This document shows positions 25,594 through 31,465 of a DNA stretch of 31,465 nt, piece by piece. How positions within the stretch are numbered: the first letter of the stretch is position 1; every line of letters begins with the position of its first letter. The position numbers were made by a program, and so were the translations under genes. The notes under the pieces are model-generated. The model was not told the origin of the DNA. It made no database searches and was given only the letters and a program-made list of their open reading frames with translations. Location of the stretch: assembly GCF_030151085.1 (NCBI RefSeq), contig NZ_JASLER010000114.1, positions 1-31,465 of the forward strand. Direction: 5' to 3'. Source of the DNA: Bacteroides sp. (GTDB taxonomy: Bacteria; Bacteroidota; Bacteroidia; Bacteroidales; Bacteroidaceae).

Positions 25594-25689
25594 ATGTGTA
25601 TATCTGTAGGTAATCCTGCCAAAGTAATCAGGAAACGCGATGAACAAGCTTTGAAATATAAATTAGGTCACCGAGTATGGTTTAGATAA
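25594..25689 (+). pseudogene. C-terminal remnant of a hexapeptide acyltransferase
   Basis: A 31-codon frame starts MCISVGNPAKVIRKRDEQAL and ends GHRVWFR. The phrase SVGNPAKVIRKR is the usual C-terminal end of WcaF/LacA-type sugar O-acetyltransferases (xxGNPAKxI). The beta-helix that should precede it is gone, so it is a scar and not a functional enzyme. It lies between two intact glycosyltransferase genes, where an acetyltransferase gene was apparently lost or replaced. Confidence 0.7.
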
Positions 25690-25696
25690 ATCGAAA

Positions 25697-26845
25697 ATGA
25701 AAATATTTTATATTGATCCTATGTCATATAATAACTTAGCTATATATGACTACAGTATTTTGAACTCTCTTTCAAGATTAAATGGAATTACTTTTTTTTG
25801 TAGTGCTCATTACGACCTTGATGAAAATATAAAGAATATATGTTTTAAAAGAGTTTTTTCATACAATAAAATTTCAAATAAGTTTATAAAGCTTATCAGT
25901 TACATTTGTTCGTTGTGTATCATACTTTGGTTGGCATTTCGGCAAAAGCCACAAATAATCCATATTCAATGGATAAGAGTTCCTTTCATTGACAGGTTTT
26001 TTATATGGGCATATATGGCTTGTGGTGCCAAAGTCGTTTATACGGCTCATAATCTTCTACCGCACGATGATTTGAAACGAAAGTCAATTAAGGCATATCA
26101 ACCTATTTATAAATTGGTGACTGCAATAGTAGTTCACGCTAAATCGTCAAAAAATGAATTGATTACAGATTTCAATATTGAATCTGATAAGATTTCAGTT
26201 ATAGAGCATGGTTTGGTAGAAATAAAGCACAATGATGAAGCTATCGTTAAAATCAGTGAGGACATAGTAAAAAAGGAAGGCCTTAGTGAAAAAATTATAC
26301 TAACTAGTTTCGGCTCTCAAAGTATATACAAAGGAATAGATATAGTGAATAGCTACTTGAAAGAGCACACTCCATTTTTGAAAGAAAACCAAGTTACTTT
26401 TATTATAGCAGGTAAAACTCCAGAACACTATGCAAATTCTTTGGTGAAAAATGAAAGCGTGATATTGCTGAATCGATATATAACTGATGATGAATATATT
26501 GCTCTGTCAAGGCTCTCTGATGTTATTTTACTGCCATATATAAACATTTCTCAGAGTGGCGTATTAATGTCGGCACTCAATGAATCAGTTCCTGTGTTGG
26601 TATCCCATGTCGGTGGTTTATACGAACCTCTTCAAATAGCAGATATAGGGTGGGATATGGGAGAGCCTAACTATGATTCATTTGCTGCTATGATTAAAAA
26701 GCTGATAGTCGACAAGGCTTCTGTCAAAGCTAAAAAGAATGATAAAGAAGCATGGAATAAGATACATTCTTATTATTCTTGGGATAGAATTGGTAAAAGA
26801 ACATTTAATTTATATAAAACATTGGTTTATAATAGTAAGGAATAA
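25697..26845 (+). CDS. GT4 family glycosyltransferase
   Basis: A 382-residue GT-B enzyme. The N-terminal half has IIHIQWIRVPFIDRFF, KVVYTAHNLLPHDDLKRKSI and VHAKSSKNELI. The C-terminal half has ILTSFGSQSIYKGIDIVNSYL, LLPYINISQSGVLMSALNESVPVLVSHVGGLYE, which is the donor phosphate-binding region of GT4 enzymes with Glu in the SxSGVLMxAL variant. There is a hydrophobic stretch at about 66-83 (YICSLCIILWLAFR) that may anchor it to the membrane. It follows the acyltransferase scar by seven bases and precedes a non-coding gap. The sugar it transfers is unknown. Confidence 0.87.
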   Translation: MKIFYIDPMSYNNLAIYDYSILNSLSRLNGITFFCSAHYDLDENIKNICFKRVFSYNKISNKFIKLISYICSLCIILWLAFRQKPQIIHIQWIRVPFIDRFFIWAYMACGAKVVYTAHNLLPHDDLKRKSIKAYQPIYKLVTAIVVHAKSSKNELITDFNIESDKISVIEHGLVEIKHNDEAIVKISEDIVKKEGLSEKIILTSFGSQSIYKGIDIVNSYLKEHTPFLKENQVTFIIAGKTPEHYANSLVKNESVILLNRYITDDEYIALSRLSDVILLPYINISQSGVLMSALNESVPVLVSHVGGLYEPLQIADIGWDMGEPNYDSFAAMIKKLIVDKASVKAKKNDKEAWNKIHSYYSWDRIGKRTFNLYKTLVYNSKE

Positions 26846-27140
26846 TGCCTCTCTCTGTCCTGGATTAGCCGGAGGTGGTAGTAATGTGTCACCCTATAGT
26901 GACATTTATGGAGGATTAATTTTAAATACCACCATCAATCTCTATACTTTTTACACCATTTAAGAAAGTTGCGATGGAGTGATTACGAATGAAAGTGAGA
27001 CTGGGTTTGAAAAGAGATTGTTTCTAAATACATTTTATGAAATAATTCCCTCTAGTCGCCGCTTTTGCAGGAAGTGTTGCGCATAGGTGACTATCTTTTA
27101 ACCGATAGTTGCTCCAAATTTTTATGTCTAAATTTATCTT
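26846..27140. other. Non-coding gap with short hairpins between assembly genes and ugd
   Basis: Nearly 300 bases with no supported gene. Two small hairpins are visible: TGTCAC/GTGACA at 26887-26892 and 26899-26904, and ACTATC/GATAGT at 27090-27095 and 27104-27109. No good TTTG/TAnnTTTG promoter and no U-tract terminator were found. The stretch may be residue of a deleted gene at a block boundary, but I recognise no protein family in it. Confidence 0.4.
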
Positions 27141-28448
27141 ATGAATATAGCAATTGTTGGCACAGGCTACGTTGGCTTAGTGTCTGGCACCTGTTTTGCA
27201 GAATTGGGTGCCAATGTAACGTGTGTAGATATTAATGCACAGAAAATAGAAAGCCTGAAAAAAGGTGGGATTCCTATCTATGAACCAAATCTTGATAGTA
27301 TGGTATTACGCAATGTGAAAGCAGACCGTTTACACTTTACCACGGATTTAGCTTCAGTATTGGATAACGTAGAAGTAGTGTTTAGCGCGGTAGGTACTCC
27401 TCCGGATGAAGATGGTAGTGCGGATTTGCGTTATGTATTGGAAGTTGCAAGGACTGTTGGGCAACACATGAATAAATATCTAGTAATGGTGACGAAAAGT
27501 ACTGTCCCTGTTGGCACTGCAAAGAAAGTGAAAGAAGCAATTCAGGCAGAGTTGGATAAACGTGGTGTACGAGTGGATTTTGACGTAGCTTCTAATCCGG
27601 AGTTCTTGAAGGAGGGTAATGCCATTGATGATTTTATGAAACCTGACCGTGTAGTGGTAGGGGTAGAAAGTGAGAGAGCCAAGGAGTTAATGACCCGCCT
27701 TTACAAACCGATGCTACTGAATAATTTCCGTGTAATATTCATGGATATTCCTTCTGCAGAAATGACTAAATATGCGGCTAATTCAATGTTGGCTACTCGT
27801 ATCAGTTTTATGAATGATGTTGCCAATTTGTGTGAGTTGGTAGGGGCAGATGTTAATATGGTACGCAAGGGCATTGGTACAGATAGTCGTATAGGTAGTA
27901 AGTTTTTGTATCCGGGTTGTGGATATGGCGGTTCTTGTTTCCCAAAGGATGTAAAGGCTTTGGTTAAGACTGCTGCAAAGCATGGATATAATATGCGGGT
28001 ATTGAATGCTGTAGAAGCAGTGAATGAGAGCCAAAAGAATATTTTGTTTGAAAAGTTTAAGAAGCATTTTGGCGGAAATGTCCAGGATAAAAAGGTTGCT
28101 ATTTGGGGGCTTGCTTTTAAGCCGGAAACTGACGATATGCGTGAAGCTCCAGCGTTAGTGTTGATTGATAGTTTACTGAAGGCCGGTTGTGAAATTTGTG
28201 TTTATGACCCGGTGGCAATGGATGAATGTAAACGTCGTATAGGCGATTCTATTTCTTACGGTAAAAACATGTATGATACTGTCATTGACGCAGATGCCAT
28301 CTTTCATGTAACGGAATGGAAAGAATTCCGTATGCCAAGTTGGGAGGTAATAAAGAAGGCTATGAAAAAGAATCCTGTGTTGATAGACGGAAGGAATGTA
28401 TTTAGTGCGTCGGAGTTGAAAGACATTGATTATTTGAAAATAGGATAA
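27141..28448 (+). CDS. ugd: UDP-glucose 6-dehydrogenase
   Basis: A 435-residue NAD-dependent enzyme that oxidises UDP-glucose to UDP-glucuronic acid. The Rossmann motif GTGYVGLVSGTCFAELG is at 7-23. VTKSTVPVGTA, SNPEFLKEGNAIDDFMKPDRVV and the catalytic Cys266 in GYGGSCFPKD are all present, as is the C-terminal KPETDDMREAP. EPNLD and TDLASVLDNVEVVFSAVGTPPDEDG favour Ugd over UDP-ManNAc dehydrogenase (WecC). It provides glucuronic acid for an acidic repeat unit. It stands alone between two gaps and its codon use is more standard than the AT-rich block before it. Confidence 0.94.
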   Translation: MNIAIVGTGYVGLVSGTCFAELGANVTCVDINAQKIESLKKGGIPIYEPNLDSMVLRNVKADRLHFTTDLASVLDNVEVVFSAVGTPPDEDGSADLRYVLEVARTVGQHMNKYLVMVTKSTVPVGTAKKVKEAIQAELDKRGVRVDFDVASNPEFLKEGNAIDDFMKPDRVVVGVESERAKELMTRLYKPMLLNNFRVIFMDIPSAEMTKYAANSMLATRISFMNDVANLCELVGADVNMVRKGIGTDSRIGSKFLYPGCGYGGSCFPKDVKALVKTAAKHGYNMRVLNAVEAVNESQKNILFEKFKKHFGGNVQDKKVAIWGLAFKPETDDMREAPALVLIDSLLKAGCEICVYDPVAMDECKRRIGDSISYGKNMYDTVIDADAIFHVTEWKEFRMPSWEVIKKAMKKNPVLIDGRNVFSASELKDIDYLKIG

Positions 28449-28526
28449 TTGTTATGAAAGATTATGTGATAAATGAAAGATGGGCACTAACTTTTAGAAT
28501 GATTTGATAACTAAAATTGGGATTGC

Positions 28527-29303
28527 ATGGAAAATTATGGATTAGTTTCTATTATAACTCCGTCATATAATTCGGCCAATTATATAAAAGATACAATAGA
28601 GTCGGTTTTAAGTCAGACATATCCGTATTGGGAACTTTTAATTACAGATGACTGTTCAACAGATAATTCAGTTGAAATAATAATAGGTTATGCAGCTAAA
28701 GATTCTCGTATCAAGTTATTAAAAATAGAAAAAAACAGTGGTGCTGGTATATGTAGGAATAAATCAATTGAAAACGCTCGAGGACGTTTTATTGCATTTT
28801 GTGATAGTGATGATTGGTGGTTCCCACAGAAATTAGAAAAACAATTAGAATTTATGAGATTAAAAGATTGTGCATTGTCTTATAGTTCTTATATGGTAAT
28901 GGATGAATCTAAAACAATCATGGGGGTATCTGTTTGTATGTCTGTTATTGATTATAGATCCATGAAACGTGAAGATGGAATAGGTTGTTTAACAGCTATT
29001 TATGATGTGGAAAAAGTCGGGAAAATGTATTTTCCTTCTGTAAGGAAACGGCAAGATTGGGGATTATGGTTAGAAATATTATCTCAGTGTAAGGTCTCAT
29101 ATGGTATAAAAGAACCTTTAGCTTATTATAGAGTAAGAAAAAATTCTATATCTAGAAATAAATGGGCATTGATAAAATATAATATAAGTATTTATCGAAC
29201 GGTTTTAGGATACTCGTATTTAAAAGCAATATTTATATTTCTTGTCATCTATTTACCACATAATTTTTTTAAGAAAATAAGAACCAAATTGAATAGTTTA
29301 TAG
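28527..29303 (+). CDS. GT2 family glycosyltransferase
   Basis: A 258-residue GT-A enzyme. VSIITPSYNSANYIKDTIESVLSQTYPYWELLITDDCSTDNS is the standard GT2 opening (TDD after the second strand). RGRFIAFCDSDDWWFPQKLEKQL carries the DSDD metal motif. RQDWGLWLEIL and EPLAYYRVRKNSISRNKW complete the small GT2 form common in Bacteroides capsule loci. The C-terminus has a hydrophobic helix (YLKAIFIFLVIYLPHNFF) that may associate with the membrane. A 78-base spacer without a gene separates it from ugd. Donor and acceptor are unknown. Confidence 0.87.
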   Translation: MENYGLVSIITPSYNSANYIKDTIESVLSQTYPYWELLITDDCSTDNSVEIIIGYAAKDSRIKLLKIEKNSGAGICRNKSIENARGRFIAFCDSDDWWFPQKLEKQLEFMRLKDCALSYSSYMVMDESKTIMGVSVCMSVIDYRSMKREDGIGCLTAIYDVEKVGKMYFPSVRKRQDWGLWLEILSQCKVSYGIKEPLAYYRVRKNSISRNKWALIKYNISIYRTVLGYSYLKAIFIFLVIYLPHNFFKKIRTKLNSL

Positions 29304-29572
29304 TAATAATTACAACTGTTTAAAATGACATACTGCTTTTTATATCTTTTCAGTTTACCTCTACCACATATTTAAGAACTGATTAATGTATACAGCAATA
29401 GTGATTAAGATAAGAAGATATGAAAAAATACGAAAGGACGTAGAATTAAACTTTTCACTCCTCTTTTTATGACAAGGTTATGCCATAATTGATTATTTAG
29501 TAAAAAATAATTTAGTTATGCATTTTGTGATTTAGTCAAAGATAATCTCTATTTTATATATTTGTTTTCTAC
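29304..29572. other. AT-rich gap with a possible weak promoter
   Basis: A 269-base non-coding stretch before the epimerase gene. TATATTTG at 29557-29564 fits the Bacteroides -7 element, but there is no TTTG at the right distance (nearest TTTG at 29524-29527). If used, the transcript would begin almost at the ATG. No gene, terminator or repeat is convincing. Confidence 0.3.
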
Positions 29573-30553
29573 ATGAACATTCTTATAACCGGCATCCACG
29601 GTTTTGTGGGGTCCAATCTTGTTGTCGCCCTAAAGGAGCGTCATAGCCTTTATGGTTTAGATATAATTACCCCTGAAAAAGAGGGGGTGATAAATACTTT
29701 CTCTTGGAAGGATATTGATCCTGCTTCATACCCTATGCAGAATCTTCCTCATTTTGATGCCATCATTCATTTGGCAGGCAAAGCTCATGATACAAAAAAT
29801 CATTCAGCTGCTCAGGTGTATTTCGATATCAATACGGGGTTAACACGGAAGATATTCGACTTCTTTTTAGAATCGTCTGCGAAGAAGTTTATCTTTTTCA
29901 GTTCAGTGAAAGCTGCTGCTGATCGTGTAGTGGGGGATATACTTATGGAGGGTGTAATACCAACTCCGGTAGGACCATACGGCGAAAGCAAGATTGCTGC
30001 TGAGAATTACATCCTTAGTAAGTTGGGAGTTGATAATGGAAAATTGAAAGTTGCTCCGTGTGATGACAAAGAAGTTTATATCTTACGTCCTTGCATGATT
30101 CATGGTCCCGGTAATAAAGGTAATCTGAATTTGCTCTATAATGTAGTGAGGAAAGGTATTCCCTGGCCTTTGGGTGATTTTGAAAATAGAAGGTCTTTTA
30201 CTTCGATTGGTAATCTTTGTTATGTTGTAGAGGGCTTATTGACTAAGGACGTTGCAAGTGGTATTTATCATATGGGCGATGACGAAGCTCTATCAACGAA
30301 TGATTTGATAGCTTTGATGTGTGAAGTCTTGGGACGTAAGCCGCATATTTGGAGAATGAACAAGGGTATGATGGAAGGGTGTGCTGGGTTAGGGACCTTG
30401 CTGCATCTTCCGTTGAACACGGAGCGTTTGCATAAGTTGACGGAGAATTATGTAGTTAGTAATGCTAAGATAAAGGCAGCTTTGGGCATTGACAAGATGC
30501 CTGTGCGGGCTGAAGAGGGGATCGTAAAAACGATAAAATCGTTTTTAAATTAA
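29573..30553 (+). CDS. NAD-dependent epimerase/reductase (WbpV-like)
   Basis: A 326-residue extended SDR. The cofactor motif GIHGFVG is at 7-13, the catalytic region shows FSSVKAAAD and YGESK (YxxxK), and the tail has RPCMIHGPGNKGNLNLLYNVV and RRSFTSIGNL. This resembles WbpV/WreQ-type reductases that convert UDP-4-keto-6-deoxy-GlcNAc to UDP-QuiNAc or UDP-FucNAc, which are then used by a WbpL-type transferase. That transferase type is the next gene, 41 bases downstream, a pairing common at the ends of Bacteroides capsule operons. A UDP-hexose 4-epimerase function remains possible. Confidence 0.8.
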   Translation: MNILITGIHGFVGSNLVVALKERHSLYGLDIITPEKEGVINTFSWKDIDPASYPMQNLPHFDAIIHLAGKAHDTKNHSAAQVYFDINTGLTRKIFDFFLESSAKKFIFFSSVKAAADRVVGDILMEGVIPTPVGPYGESKIAAENYILSKLGVDNGKLKVAPCDDKEVYILRPCMIHGPGNKGNLNLLYNVVRKGIPWPLGDFENRRSFTSIGNLCYVVEGLLTKDVASGIYHMGDDEALSTNDLIALMCEVLGRKPHIWRMNKGMMEGCAGLGTLLHLPLNTERLHKLTENYVVSNAKIKAALGIDKMPVRAEEGIVKTIKSFLN

Positions 30554-30594
30554 AAATTAGTAATTAAAGAATTAAAATAGGGTACAGTACGGGT

Positions 30595-31465
30595 ATGTAT
30601 TATCTGATTATATTGGTTCTGCTATTTCTAGCAGAACTTTTTTATTTTAGGGTGGCTGATAAATGTAATATCATAGACAAGCCCAATGAGCGAAGCTCTC
30701 ATACGAAGGTCACTTTACGTGGTGGTGGGATAATCTTTTATTTCGGTGCATTGGCTTATTTCTTGACGAGTGGTTTTGAATATCCATGGTTTATATTGGC
30801 TTTGACTCTGGTTACATTCATCAGCTTTGTAGATGATATAAAATCTACCAGACAGATAACTAGATTATTGTTCCATTTCTCTGCTATGGCGTTAATGTTC
30901 TATCAGTGGGGATTGTTTTCTTTATCTTGGTGGTGGGTTGTTATTGCACTGATAGTTTGTACCGGTATAATCAATGCCTATAATTTCATGGATGGAATCA
31001 ATGGAATCACAGGTGGTTATTCGCTTGTGATCCTTGTTGCGCTAGCTTATATAGATAAAGAAATAGTTCCTTTTGTAAATGAAGGTATCATCTATACAGT
31101 GCTTTGTTCTGTATTGGTCTTCTGCTTCTTTAATTTTCGTAAGAAAGCGAAGTGCTTTGCTGGAGATGTGGGCTCAGTGAGTATTGCTTTTATCATTCTG
31201 TTTTTGATCGGTAAGCTAATAATACAAACTGGAGATTTCAGTTGGATTATCTTATTGGCGGTTTATGGTGTGGATAGTGTTCTGACAATAATTCATCGCC
31301 TGATGCTTCATGAGAATATCGGTCTACCGCATCGGAAACATCTGTATCAGATCATGGCTAATGAGTTGAAGATTTCTCATGTGGCGGTATCATTTGTTTA
31401 TATGATGGTGCAATCGGCAGTAATAATCGGATTTATTTATTGTCAGGGCTATAGCTCTATTTATT
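30595..31465 (+). CDS. WecA/WbpL-type undecaprenyl-phosphate sugar-1-phosphate transferase (5' part)
   Basis: 290 codons are present and the frame runs off the window. Multiple membrane segments are separated by cytoplasmic loops carrying FVDDIKSTRQITR (DDxK metal site), NAYNFMDGINGITGGYS, CFAGDVGSVSIAF and ENIGLPHRKHLYQ (the His-rich loop). These are the WecA/MraY family landmarks, and the short PHRKHLYQ loop matches WbpL-like bacterial enzymes. It would attach the first sugar of the repeat unit to undecaprenyl phosphate, probably the deoxy-HexNAc made by the preceding reductase. The ATG at 30595 follows the previous gene by 41 bases. Its position as the last gene is usual in Bacteroides capsule loci. 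Confidence 0.9.
   Translation, partial: MYYLIILVLLFLAELFYFRVADKCNIIDKPNERSSHTKVTLRGGGIIFYFGALAYFLTSGFEYPWFILALTLVTFISFVDDIKSTRQITRLLFHFSAMALMFYQWGLFSLSWWWVVIALIVCTGIINAYNFMDGINGITGGYSLVILVALAYIDKEIVPFVNEGIIYTVLCSVLVFCFFNFRKKAKCFAGDVGSVSIAFIILFLIGKLIIQTGDFSWIILLAVYGVDSVLTIIHRLMLHENIGLPHRKHLYQIMANELKISHVAVSFVYMMVQSAVIIGFIYCQGYSSIY

Noticed and set aside
1..31465. tRNA, rRNA or riboswitch genes
   Set aside because: I looked in the intergenic stretches for cloverleaf or known aptamer landmarks and found none that I could support by eye.

Overview
The window reads as chromosomal DNA from a gut Bacteroides or close relative. The evidence is the two promoters that fit the Bacteroides TTTG / TAnnTTTG consensus (one ahead of each main transcription unit), the upxY-upxZ pair that opens Bacteroides capsule (CPS) operons, an IS66-type remnant of Bacteroides character, and the moderate-to-low GC content.

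Layout. (1) Positions 10-3698 are housekeeping flank: a minus-strand NuoF/HydB-like NAD(P)H-oxidising iron-sulfur flavoprotein, then a plus-strand PadR regulator and a PspC-domain membrane protein. (2) Positions 3700-4103 hold a cluster of hairpin repeats (probable terminator), a strong Bacteroides promoter, and an untranslated leader that begins in an inverted repeat containing a sequence like an Mpi-type invertible-promoter half site. (3) 4104-5223 are upxY (NusG-like antiterminator) and upxZ (inhibitor of other loci's UpxY). (4) 5245-15244 are a compact, often overlapping set of genes for CMP-legionaminic acid, a bacterial nine-carbon sialic-acid-like sugar: legB, legC, legH, legI, legG, legF, a ptmF-like oxidoreductase, a ptmA-like dehydrogenase, an undescribed deacetylase-like gene, and ptmE. 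The presence of ptmE points to the GDP-GlcNAc version of the pathway known from Campylobacter. (5) 15245-15957 is a decayed IS66-family element. (6) 16125-26845 is an AT-rich assembly block: Wzx flippase, a putative HP-motif transferase, an Fe-S FrhB-like protein paired with a polysaccharide pyruvyl transferase, WecB, glycosyltransferases, Wzy polymerase and a truncated acyltransferase remnant. (7) 27141-31465 carry ugd, another GT2 enzyme, a WbpV-like epimerase/reductase and the 5' part of a WecA/WbpL-type initiating sugar-phosphate transferase cut by the window end.

How it works together (inference). The terminal transferase would start a repeat unit on undecaprenyl phosphate. The GT4/GT2 enzymes would extend it with sugars including ManNAc (WecB), GlcA (Ugd) and legionaminic acid (Leg enzymes), and the pyruvyl transferase would decorate it. 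Wzx would flip the unit and Wzy would polymerise it. UpxY would allow transcription of the whole operon.

The most notable observations are a run of ten Gs that breaks the ptmF-like gene by one base (possible phase-variation switch or sequencing error), a NodB-motif protein of unknown role inside the legionaminic acid operon, a candidate nonulosonic-acid transferase, and a possible locked remnant of an invertible capsule promoter.
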